Of a stretch of 64,000 bases of DNA, positions 1-8,223 are shown piece after piece. Source of the DNA: COE1 sp964445375 (GTDB lineage Bacteria; Bacillota; Clostridia; Lachnospirales; Lachnospiraceae); assembly GCA_964445375.1 (NCBI GenBank), contig CAYUKO010000001.1, positions 9,535-73,534 on the forward strand. The letters run 5' to 3'. The first letter of the stretch is position 1; each line of letters begins with the position of its first letter. Both the position numbers and the translations under genes were made by a program. The notes beneath the pieces are model-generated. The model searched no databases and was not told the origin of the DNA. It was given only the letters and a program-made list of their open reading frames with translations.

Positions 1-1428
1 AGCCCAGATCTTCTCATCCTCACCTTCATCAACCACAATTCCAAATGCAACATTATTACGAATCGTATCATCAGATAAGAATATCGTCTGTGGTATATAT
101 CCCAGCTTATCTGCCCATTCACCTGCATGCTTTCTAATGTCTTTCCCATCACATAGAATCGTTCCTTCAGACACTTCCAAAATACCAAGAATAACATCTG
201 CCAGTGTCGTTTTTCCCGCACCGGACGGCCCCACAAAAGCAACTGCCTGCCCTTTACGAATATTCATGTTAATACCTGACAGAATCTCAACCTCTGTATT
301 AGGATACATATAATGAATATTTTCCAGCCTTATCTCATCCTCAAAGGTTAAGGCATCTTCCTTCCTGCCTTCTTCCTCTAACACCTCTCGCGTATACTTA
401 TGTTCTTCACTCATCTTCAAATCTTCATACACATGATCCATATATGGATAATTAAAGATAATCTGATTAATACATCCGTTTACCACACTGATTCTCGGGA
501 ATAAGCGGAATAAAGCCATCGCAAAAACAGACAGTTTCGGAACAAATATCGCTACATCCTCACCATTCAGAATACGAAATGCAATCATAAGCAATAATAC
601 AATGACACAGAAAATCTCAAGAACCAAATGTGGAATCTGATTCAGGAAAGAAAATATCTTCTGTACATGAATATAAGAACCATAGTAGCCTGAATAATTA
701 TCAACGAAATATTGTTCTCTCTTGAGAATCTTGATCTCCTTAATTCCACCAAATGCCTGCATAAGCCACTGTCCCTGCTTAGCACTGCATTCCTGTGATT
801 GCTTTCCATATCTGAGGGATCTTGCTTTATTCCAACGAACAAAAAGAGTAACGAATAGAAACATTACAATAATCATACTCATTGATAATATAAAATCTGT
901 ATAGAGTAAAAATGCACCAAAGATAACCATCATCAGACAGCTTGACAGCATAATCAAACACTGCATAACCAACTGAAAGAACTGGTTTACATCTGTTCCG
1001 ACACCTCGCATCAACACAGAAGAATTCTTCTCCAGAAAAAAGGAATATGGTTCTGCCATATAGCTCTTCATCAGTCTCACACCGATTTCCCTCTGATTAT
1101 CAAATACAAATGCATTTCTTGCATAATAAGCAAATGCATTAAATAAATTCTTAACAACATACACTCCTATCAATGCGATTGCAATCCATACAAAAAATTC
1201 ATTATTTGACTTCACTCCCAATGCATCATAGAAATAACTTAACATCTTATTGGTATGAATCATCTCAGGACTAAGCATTACTGCAATAAACGGATAAATC
1301 GATATAACACCCGTTAACTCCAAGATTGCTTCTCCTATAAGAATGGCTATCATACCAAGCAACTGCTTCTTCTGACGTTTCGTAAATATATAACTAATCT
1401 TCGCATAGATATCCTTTATATGATTCAT
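1..1428 (-). CDS. MsbA/PglK-like ABC exporter, 3' end outside window
   Basis: Half-transporter of the ABC export type (membrane domain followed by ATPase in one chain), likely moving a lipid-linked glycan or lipid across the membrane. About 476 codons are visible. The first 310 or so residues hold hydrophobic segments, and the nucleotide-binding domain follows. Walker A GPSGAGKTT is near residue 400 and the Q-loop YIPQ near 440; the signature and Walker B motifs lie past the window edge. ATG at 1428 follows the upstream stop by six bases, so it is co-transcribed with the cytidylyltransferase fusion. It is a paralogue of the complete ABC protein at 29319-31064: both share the KKQ start, an SP(E/D)xI stretch after the first membrane segments and a nearly identical Q-loop region. 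Substrate unknown. Confidence 0.9.
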   Translation of the reverse strand, partial: MNHIKDIYAKISYIFTKRQKKQLLGMIAILIGEAILELTGVISIYPFIAVMLSPEMIHTNKMLSYFYDALGVKSNNEFFVWIAIALIGVYVVKNLFNAFAYYARNAFVFDNQREIGVRLMKSYMAEPYSFFLEKNSSVLMRGVGTDVNQFFQLVMQCLIMLSSCLMMVIFGAFLLYTDFILSMSMIIVMFLFVTLFVRWNKARSLRYGKQSQECSAKQGQWLMQAFGGIKEIKILKREQYFVDNYSGYYGSYIHVQKIFSFLNQIPHLVLEIFCVIVLLLMIAFRILNGEDVAIFVPKLSVFAMALFRLFPRISVVNGCINQIIFNYPYMDHVYEDLKMSEEHKYTREVLEEEGRKEDALTFEDEIRLENIHYMYPNTEVEILSGINMNIRKGQAVAFVGPSGAGKTTLADVILGILEVSEGTILCDGKDIRKHAGEWADKLGYIPQTIFLSDDTIRNNVAFGIVVDEGEDEKIWA

Positions 1429-1434
1429 CAATAA

Positions 1435-2784
1435 CTAACCTCTTCTTAACTCTTTTCTATATCCTAAAAATCTCTCCATAACATCTGCCATAGCTATGGA
1501 TTCCTCTTGTGTAAGCTTATATGTTCTTCCCTCGTGTCCATAGATCAAATGAGCAAAGTCACTTATCTCATAACGTAATCCTTGTCCAAGAAATTTCACA
1601 AAATGTTTGTCTACCTTATTCGGATCCTCATATCGTACTTCAAAGGACTTTGTTAACCACCATGGAGATTCCGCCAGAATATATCCCTTCGTTCCAGCAA
1701 TAATCAATTGCCCCTCCGACTTCACTCCAACGCCAGTCTTGGATAATGCAAACCCCTGTTCATAGCGAAAAGATGCTTTGGTATATAAGTCAATCTTATT
1801 CTCTGCCATGATACTATCAAAGCGCACTTCTTTATAATCCGTTCCCATTAACTTAATAATCGGGAGTAAAGTATAGCTTCCAAATTCGGTAAATCCTCCG
1901 CCATATTGCTGATCTACCATCTCACGAAGGCCATCTTGTGTCAATCTGGTAAAACATGCTTCCACATCCCGGATTTCTCCAATCGTACCACTTTTAGCAA
2001 TTGCCACCAATTGTGCAAATCCGGGAGAATACGCTGTTTTAATTGCTTCCATCAATACACATTGATTCTCATTAGCTATCTGATAAAGTTCCTCTGCCTG
2101 TGCCTTAGAAAACGCCATTGGTTTCTCGCATAATACATGCTTTTTATTTAACAATGCCTGCTTGGCATACTCATAATGTGTTTCATGCGGTGAAGCAATA
2201 TATACTGCATCCACATCTTCAAAAAAGCCTTTCAAATCATCCGTATAATGACTTAATTCAAACTGTTTTGCAAACGCTTCTGCACTTGTAATATGTGGAT
2301 TATAAACACTGCGTACGGTAACACCACTGACATATTTCGCTTCTGGTATGAATCTTTTAGCAATGCGTCCTGTTCCTATTATTCCAATGCGAATAATAGA
2401 ACGATTATTCGTTCTAAGTAATGTCGATGATACATTCTTCGTTCTTTCCAGATATACTACTTCACAAATATCCTTTAGATAGTCAAAAGCCCCTACCCAG
2501 TCAGAACCAACCGTAAAGATATCTACTCCATACTTGAGAATATCCTCTATCTTCTGTCCCGAATGATCTTCAACAATAATTTCATCCGCCAAGCCCGTCT
2601 TTCTTACATTATCAATTCTGTCTATCAAAGAATCAACAATATTGAGCTTTCCTCTTGACTCATCATATTGCTCTGTTGTAATCCCAACGATTAAATAGTC
2701 GCCTAACGCTTTTGCTCTTTTTAACAGATTATAATGCCCCTCGTGAAACAGATCAAAGGAGCCATATGTAATTACCTTCTTCAT
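1435..2784 (-). CDS. Cytidylyltransferase-Gfo/Idh/MocA oxidoreductase fusion
   Basis: Two-domain enzyme of 449 residues. Residues 1-125 are a TagD-like nucleotidyltransferase with HxGH at 14-17 and a second nucleotide-binding motif RTKNVSST at 114-121, the region that in glycerol-3-phosphate cytidylyltransferases binds CTP. From residue 132 a Gfo/Idh/MocA NAD(P)-dependent dehydrogenase begins, with GIIGTGRI at 134-141 and the family EKP motif at 220-222. The fusion suggests one protein that both oxidises or reduces a polyol or sugar and activates it with CTP; the exact CDP product is not predictable. It lies between a DPM1-like GT2 and an ABC exporter in a short terminal transcription unit, so the product may be used by that GT2. 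The domain calls are firm, the substrate is not. Confidence 0.88.
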   Translation of the reverse strand: MKKVITYGSFDLFHEGHYNLLKRAKALGDYLIVGITTEQYDESRGKLNIVDSLIDRIDNVRKTGLADEIIVEDHSGQKIEDILKYGVDIFTVGSDWVGAFDYLKDICEVVYLERTKNVSSTLLRTNNRSIIRIGIIGTGRIAKRFIPEAKYVSGVTVRSVYNPHITSAEAFAKQFELSHYTDDLKGFFEDVDAVYIASPHETHYEYAKQALLNKKHVLCEKPMAFSKAQAEELYQIANENQCVLMEAIKTAYSPGFAQLVAIAKSGTIGEIRDVEACFTRLTQDGLREMVDQQYGGGFTEFGSYTLLPIIKLMGTDYKEVRFDSIMAENKIDLYTKASFRYEQGFALSKTGVGVKSEGQLIIAGTKGYILAESPWWLTKSFEVRYEDPNKVDKHFVKFLGQGLRYEISDFAHLIYGHEGRTYKLTQEESIAMADVMERFLGYRKELRRG

Positions 2785-2812
2785 ATTCTTATCCTAACTC
2801 TTTTTCTAAGAC

Positions 2813-3766
2813 TTATGTCTCATCTGCATCAAAATTAATCCGCTTCTCTTCTACAACAATGGGTCTATGAATGACTCTCGTATTAATATTCAAGATATAT
2901 TCTCCCAAGAATCCAATGAAGAATAACTGCATAGACCCAATCAAGAATATACCAATTATCATTGGCGCCTGACCTGCCTGAAAACCATTCCAATTACACA
3001 ATTTCATGATAAAATATACAACTGCTACGATAAGGCTCAAGCTTCCCATAATAAATCCAAGCCAGGTTGCGAGTCTAAGACCTACCTTGGTATAAGAAGT
3101 AAAGCTAAGCATTGCTGCATCGTACAAGCTGTAGAAATTGTTATGTGTTTTACCTGCTCTTCTTTGCGGTTGCTCATATTCAATCTCAGTCATATTAAAA
3201 CCGGCTCCGTATTCCGCTACAATCCCTCGAATAAATGGAATCGAATCATCTAACTGCCTTAGTAATGAAATAAATGTCTTATCATATAATCCAAAGCCCG
3301 TAAAATGTTCAATCATCTGAACACTGGACATATTTTTTATCGCTTTATAATACATAGAACGCATAAAATAAATCAATCCTGGCTCTTTACTGGACGATTT
3401 AATTCCACTGACTATCTTATGTCCTTTCTCCCATTCCTTCACAAATACCGGAATCAGTTCTACCGGATCCTGAAAGTCACAACATAATGGTATCGTACAA
3501 TCCCCTGTTGTCTGACACATTCCATAGAAAGGAGAATTGAATTGCCCAAAATTAGTTACATTAAAGATTGCCTTTATCTTCTTATTACCTGCACAGATTT
3601 TCTCCAACTTATCTCTAGTTCCATCTGTTGATGCATTATCAATAAAAAGAACCTCATAATCATACTGTGGTAGCTGCGTCTCTAATACTTCTACTACTGC
3701 CTGACTAATCGGTTCTACATTTTCCACTTCATTATAGCACGGTATCATAATGCTAATCTTTTTCAT
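2813..3766 (-). CDS. GT2 glycosyltransferase, DPM1/GtrB-like, two C-terminal membrane helices
   Basis: Family 2 transferase of 317 residues. The N-terminal GT-A domain starts MKKISIMIPCYNE; DNASTDGT follows near 43-50 and the metal/nucleotide motif DFQD is at 97-100. Two membrane helices near 245-300 end in the GEYIL pattern typical of bacterial polyprenyl-phosphate hexose synthases (GtrB, ArnC, YkcC types). It probably makes a polyprenyl-phosphate-linked sugar used to decorate another glycan. The frame stays open upstream to 3865, but that extension would code through a terminator hairpin and a promoter. The ATG at 3766 has a GGGGAAAAGCA ribosome binding site, so I chose it. First gene of its transcription unit. 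Confidence 0.9.
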   Translation of the reverse strand: MKKISIMIPCYNEVENVEPISQAVVEVLETQLPQYDYEVLFIDNASTDGTRDKLEKICAGNKKIKAIFNVTNFGQFNSPFYGMCQTTGDCTIPLCCDFQDPVELIPVFVKEWEKGHKIVSGIKSSSKEPGLIYFMRSMYYKAIKNMSSVQMIEHFTGFGLYDKTFISLLRQLDDSIPFIRGIVAEYGAGFNMTEIEYEQPQRRAGKTHNNFYSLYDAAMLSFTSYTKVGLRLATWLGFIMGSLSLIVAVVYFIMKLCNWNGFQAGQAPMIIGIFLIGSMQLFFIGFLGEYILNINTRVIHRPIVVEEKRINFDADET

Positions 3767-3808
3767 TGCTTTTCCCCACTTAATCTTTCTCAATTCATCT
3801 GTAAACAT

Positions 3809-3853
3809 AAAAAGTAGAATGTAAACAGAGTACAAACTCTTTTCACATTCTAC
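3809..3853 (-). terminator. Hairpin plus T-run terminator at end of the long middle operon
   Basis: On the transcribed strand a 9-bp perfect stem (GTAGAATGT with ACATTCTAC) encloses a further G-U pair, two A-U pairs, one mismatch and a 5-bp stem AGAGT/ACTCT around a TTGT loop, followed at once by TTTTT. It lies 50 bases after the stop of the unknown membrane protein at 3904 and before the GT2 start at 3766. This is a convincing intrinsic terminator; the same bases contain the -10 box of the next promoter. Confidence 0.75.
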
Positions 3854-3875
3854 CTCATTCGACACCTATCGTCAA
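3847..3875 (-). promoter_or_regulatory. Sigma-70/A type promoter for GT2-fusion-ABC unit
   Basis: On the minus strand TTGACG (3875-3870) is separated by exactly 17 bases from TAGAAT (3852-3847). Each box matches the housekeeping consensus at five of six positions. The upstream 30 bases are very AT-rich, like an UP element. Transcription would start near 3840, inside the terminator hairpin, so transcripts from this promoter lack the outer 5' arm and would not form the full terminator. Confidence 0.7.
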
Positions 3876-3903
3876 ATAGTAATTATTGTATATCAGATAT
3901 TCT

Positions 3904-5268
3904 TTAAAATAATTCAACCACTTTCCACAAGTATGTTTCCACGGTTGACACTAGCTCGTTAATCAGATTCTGATGAAAAGTACCATTGATAGCTGCATAA
4001 CAAAGCAAAAAGATATAATAATACTTATTTAAGCGAACATTTCTCACGTACTCTTTCGTCGCTTGTACTACATTTTCATCATGAATTCGATTCAGAAGCC
4101 ATATTATGGCAAACTCATACATAAATGCGCCATTCGTATATCTTCCATAATCATTCAAAAGTAAATAACAAGGGAAAACGGTCAGCGCTCCGAATGGCAG
4201 CAAGCCATAAAACCAGTATAACTTCGTTCCATTTTCTTTCGCATACCTTACCGCCAATCTCCAATACTTATAAATCTCATAAAAGAACGGTGCAAACAGG
4301 ATTGCCATAGCTACTAAAAGCAGTCCATATTCATAAATATAAAAATGCCAACTGGTAAAGACTCTTTTTATCATACTGAACAATGAGTTTGAATTTGTAT
4401 TTGTTTCTGGCACTTCCACGACTGGCGTGATGTCTTGCGCATCTGTCGAAACATTCTCCTCCGGTATCTCTACCTCTTCACGAATCGGCATATCCTTAAA
4501 GATAAATGATGCTATCGTTCCACTATGATTGCTAGCTACTTCTTCTGCTGACTTATCCACAAATTCCGCTGTTCGTTCTATAACGTAGTCCATATAGATT
4601 CCCTCTTTTACATGCGCATAAAATTGCACATAAACAAAAAGCGAACCAACACATAATACATTAACCAACAGCAGAAGGAATCGTTTTATATTATACTGCT
4701 TCTTTGGCATCACAAATGCCTGATATACTAAAAATGCCAGCACTAGGTTCCAATAAGTAAAAACATATGCTGGATAAATCAAAACACCAATGCAACATAC
4801 TACAACAGAAAGCCAGACATGCTTATTCTTTGCAAGCAAATAAACAGCAAATAACGAACACATTTCAATCCACACATCTGTCAATGCAAAGTTACTATAA
4901 TTTGCTACCCAGCCAGGTCCCATAAAGAAGGCTAACGCCAACCCCTTAAAAAAGAATTTCACATCCGCATTCTTTTCGCTTCCTAATGCCTTATAAATAA
5001 TATAGAAATATATTATGGTATAAAATGACACCGTAAATATTCCGTAAATATATCTCATATACCCCCACGGGATATGGCACACTGTAGAAATCACATCTAA
5101 AATTGTCCCCAAAAAGCCTCTCTGTATAAAACCATATCGATAAGAGAACGATAACATAATCTGATTCCAGCCCCCGAATTTAAAAGGGAAGTAGCGAATC
5201 GCCTGTGCTACCATGGTTGCAAAAATAACAAAATAATAATTTTTATTCTCTTTCCAGTTTTCTCTCAT
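3904..5268 (-). CDS. Polytopic membrane protein, unknown (GT-C-like)
   Basis: 454 residues with about ten hydrophobic segments. The N-terminal region carries YGFIQRGFLGTIL (about residues 45-57) just after the first membrane segment. An RRG/QRG-plus-LG motif there recurs in uncharacterised membrane proteins of bacterial polysaccharide loci, some of them thought to be GT-C-type transferases. A hydrophilic acidic insert rich in E, V, P and N lies around residues 245-290 between membrane segments. I do not recognise a characterised homologue; a lipid-phosphate-sugar-dependent transferase or a polymerase are both possible. It is the last gene of the long middle operon, 12 bases after the SGNH protein and just before the terminator. 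Confidence 0.85.
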   Translation of the reverse strand: MRENWKENKNYYFVIFATMVAQAIRYFPFKFGGWNQIMLSFSYRYGFIQRGFLGTILDVISTVCHIPWGYMRYIYGIFTVSFYTIIYFYIIYKALGSEKNADVKFFFKGLALAFFMGPGWVANYSNFALTDVWIEMCSLFAVYLLAKNKHVWLSVVVCCIGVLIYPAYVFTYWNLVLAFLVYQAFVMPKKQYNIKRFLLLLVNVLCVGSLFVYVQFYAHVKEGIYMDYVIERTAEFVDKSAEEVASNHSGTIASFIFKDMPIREEVEIPEENVSTDAQDITPVVEVPETNTNSNSLFSMIKRVFTSWHFYIYEYGLLLVAMAILFAPFFYEIYKYWRLAVRYAKENGTKLYWFYGLLPFGALTVFPCYLLLNDYGRYTNGAFMYEFAIIWLLNRIHDENVVQATKEYVRNVRLNKYYYIFLLCYAAINGTFHQNLINELVSTVETYLWKVVELF

Positions 5269-5280
5269 AATTTTCCCACC

Positions 5281-6699
5281 TTATCTCACCAAGCTGTTAC
5301 CAATAATCCCTACTGAGTCAGCTATCACTTGGCTTTCCTCATCAAAAATGACGATATTGATACCCTCTTCACTCTTCTGATAATTTTTCTTATTCCAGTA
5401 TATTCCACCTTGATCAACTAATAATTCCTTATCTCCAAACCGATCTGCCCAATAATAACCATAATCTGTTTTACTTACACACTGAATTCCCGTATCACTT
5501 ATAACCCATGCACAATTATACTTTGCCTCATCTGTTGAAATTCCCCAAGTGTTTAACAAACTTTTCATATTCTTACAAGAATCACCTTCAATCATCTTTC
5601 CTTTTACAGAAATCATAATCGTATAATGTTCCGGTAGCTTTTGTATCATATCACTATAGCTGTTTATGTCTTGAATCTGTGATATTTCAAAGTTTATCAG
5701 ATTATTTTGATAGTATCTTAATGCATGATCCCATGATACATATTTTTCTCTTTCATCCGTATGCGCCTTCCATTGATAATGACTTGTTAAATAATTACTT
5801 AAATAACGGGAAAAGCGGACATTACCAATGTATCCCATATGGTCACCATCCATAAAATCCGTATCCCAGTTAATTCCGATTTCCTCATATTGTTCATTGA
5901 AATTGCAAAAATCTACACCATATTCCTCTGCTATATCTTTTGCTGTATTATAGATGCCCATATGCCCTTCGTCATAATTTACATATGGAACAACTGCTAT
6001 CAGCAAGGGAATATTTTCTTGCTGGCACAATTCTATAATCTTACGATAATATTCTTCCTGCTTTTCTGCAAGCTCAATTCTGGTGCCATCATTAACAACC
6101 TGTGGCTTTTCAAAAGAATATGCCGCATATCCTTCTCCAAATCCTTTCCATGATGAATAATATGCTTTATCATCAAGATACGGTTTATAATCAGCTGCTG
6201 TTAAATTCTTATATCGATTATGATATTGAATGTACTCGAAACCGAATTCCAGCCACCTATCTTCTGGTACGCTAGTCATTAATGCTCCTAGCTTATTAGT
6301 TATGGATTTTATACCATATACATTCTTAATGACTCTACTATCATCGGCATACTCTTCCTCTTTAGTCAATCCAAACCCTTCAAGAATAACCAACTGAGGA
6401 GATTGTTTCTTTAATGCTTCACGCAAAAAATAATAGCTATTCCATAACGGTGCTATAGAACCACATAATTCAAAAGTTGCAATCTCTGATTCTTCCCAGA
6501 TAATCATCGGATTTATATTCACAAACGCATGTGAGCTTCCCAAAACAAGTACATCTACGGTATCTTCCTCAAGCTCATAAAAGGTCTTCATCTGATAAAT
6601 TCCATCATTAGACTTAAAAGAAAACACTTTATGAAAAGCTATTATTGCTATTATTAAAACAACTATTAAACCCATTGCATAAGCATAATTTTTTTTCAT
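5281..6699 (-). CDS. SGNH-hydrolase-like membrane-anchored protein, MBOAT partner
   Basis: 472 residues. One N-terminal membrane helix (about 7-25) anchors an extracellular domain. A GSSH block at 54-57 and DGDH at 284-287 correspond to the Ser nucleophile and Asp/His pair of SGNH-like O-acetyltransferases and esterases (the AlgJ/AlgX/DltD-type logic). It sits directly behind an MBOAT gene with an 11-base gap, the usual arrangement in which the MBOAT protein moves an acyl group across the membrane and the SGNH protein transfers it to the glycan. The acceptor is unknown. A similar but divergent pair occurs at 31089-33673. Confidence 0.85.
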   Translation of the reverse strand: MKKNYAYAMGLIVVLIIAIIAFHKVFSFKSNDGIYQMKTFYELEEDTVDVLVLGSSHAFVNINPMIIWEESEIATFELCGSIAPLWNSYYFLREALKKQSPQLVILEGFGLTKEEEYADDSRVIKNVYGIKSITNKLGALMTSVPEDRWLEFGFEYIQYHNRYKNLTAADYKPYLDDKAYYSSWKGFGEGYAAYSFEKPQVVNDGTRIELAEKQEEYYRKIIELCQQENIPLLIAVVPYVNYDEGHMGIYNTAKDIAEEYGVDFCNFNEQYEEIGINWDTDFMDGDHMGYIGNVRFSRYLSNYLTSHYQWKAHTDEREKYVSWDHALRYYQNNLINFEISQIQDINSYSDMIQKLPEHYTIMISVKGKMIEGDSCKNMKSLLNTWGISTDEAKYNCAWVISDTGIQCVSKTDYGYYWADRFGDKELLVDQGGIYWNKKNYQKSEEGINIVIFDEESQVIADSVGIIGNSLVR

Positions 6700-6710
6700 C
6701 TAATGTCTCC

Positions 6711-8204
6711 CTAAAATTGAAAATATATAAATGTCTGTGCGTCAAATGCAGGACCATATGCACCAAAGATGATTATCGCCAAAGACAAAAGTACAATACA
6801 AAGATATTGAAAAATCACATTTTGTTCTAAAACAAAATCTACAATAAATATACGCTTATAATACTTTAGTAAGTCCGAAAGAAACAGTATCAGCAAGGAT
6901 ACCAGCAATATATTCATTTCTGTTCTATCTAACCCTAATGAATATAATCCTCCATTTGATAGTACCCATGGATTAAAATCAATAAAGATTCTCTTAATAT
7001 AAGATAATGCAACTTTTATTCCATCTGCTCTGAAAAAAATCCACGCAAAATCTACTAAAATAAAGGTTACTACTGTTTGTCCCAGCTTATAGCTAAAGCA
7101 TTCGGTATTGACACGGCATATCTCTATGACCTTCTTTTTCATGGGCTGTAGTATATCGCCTACTATCTGAAATACTCCATGAATTCCTCCCCATACAACA
7201 TATGTCATTGCTGCGCCATGCCATAATCCGCTCACCAGAAATGTAACCATAAGATTAAAATACCTGCGTATTTTTGTACAACGACTACCTCCTAAAGGAA
7301 TATATAGATAATCTCTAAACCAGGAGCTTAATGAAATATGCCATCTTCTCCAGAATTCCTTTATACTTCTTGATAAATACGGAGCATCAAAATTTTCCAT
7401 TAAAGAATATCCTAAAACTTTCGCTGCCCCAATTGCAATGATAGAATAACTTGCAAAATCACAATATATCTGAATTGCAAAAGCTGCTGCTCCTGCAACG
7501 AGCTCCACTCCACCATATAAGTAGTAATGCTCGAAGACGGTATCTACCAAGCTGACAATCCTGTCGGCTATTACCATTTTCAGGAACAATCCCCAAAGCA
7601 TATATAAAAGTCCTTGAAATATTCTTCTATAATCTACTTTTCTTCTTGAGTCTTCCTGAATCTGCGACAATAGATTCTTTGAACGTTCAATTGGTCCTGC
7701 AACAAGTTGTGGAAAAAAAGAAACAAACAGAGCATATTTTAAAAGATTCTTCTCTGGTTTTATATCTCCTCTATATACATCAATGGAATAGCTTAATGCC
7801 TGAAATGTATAAAATGATATGCCTACCGGTAATAAAACATCTACTTTCGGAATATTAACTGTAATATCTATCTTCTGTAAGCAAATGGTTATCCATTCAA
7901 TGAAGAAATTACTGTATTTAAAGTATCCCAATATTCCTAAATTTGCGACCAAAACAACTATCAGAACTACTTTTCTACGTATACCTGATAAATTACTTAC
8001 TCTTGAACTCCCTATTATTCTACTTCCCGAATAGGTAATTACTGTAGATGTTAACATCAATAATGCATACTCAGGATTCCATGACATATAAAAATAATAG
8101 GAGCATATAAGCAGCCATATATATCGAATTTTCTTAGGCACTACATAATATCCCAATACTGCAATTGGAAAAAAGAACATAAAATCGATTGAATTAAAAA
8201 GCAT
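6711..8204 (-). CDS. MBOAT family O-acyltransferase (AlgI/DltB-like)
   Basis: 497-residue polytopic membrane protein starting MLFNSIDFMFFFP, the usual AlgI-type N-terminus. Family signatures are LLPVGISFYTFQ at 124-135, FWRRWHISLS at 284-293 and SGLWHG at 325-330 with the conserved catalytic histidine at 329. It is expected to pass acetyl or another acyl group from a cytoplasmic donor to the outside for O-acylation of the polysaccharide, acting with the SGNH-like protein encoded next. Second MBOAT of the window; the other is at 32204-33673. Confidence 0.94.
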   Translation of the reverse strand: MLFNSIDFMFFFPIAVLGYYVVPKKIRYIWLLICSYYFYMSWNPEYALLMLTSTVITYSGSRIIGSSRVSNLSGIRRKVVLIVVLVANLGILGYFKYSNFFIEWITICLQKIDITVNIPKVDVLLPVGISFYTFQALSYSIDVYRGDIKPEKNLLKYALFVSFFPQLVAGPIERSKNLLSQIQEDSRRKVDYRRIFQGLLYMLWGLFLKMVIADRIVSLVDTVFEHYYLYGGVELVAGAAAFAIQIYCDFASYSIIAIGAAKVLGYSLMENFDAPYLSRSIKEFWRRWHISLSSWFRDYLYIPLGGSRCTKIRRYFNLMVTFLVSGLWHGAAMTYVVWGGIHGVFQIVGDILQPMKKKVIEICRVNTECFSYKLGQTVVTFILVDFAWIFFRADGIKVALSYIKRIFIDFNPWVLSNGGLYSLGLDRTEMNILLVSLLILFLSDLLKYYKRIFIVDFVLEQNVIFQYLCIVLLSLAIIIFGAYGPAFDAQTFIYFQF

Positions 8205-8223
8205 CTAACTTAAGCCCCTATCT

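Noticed and set aside
3767..3865. N-terminal extension of the GT2 gene by 33 codons
   Set aside because: It would be translated through a terminator hairpin and the -35/-10 region, and the domain plus a good ribosome binding site begin at 3766.
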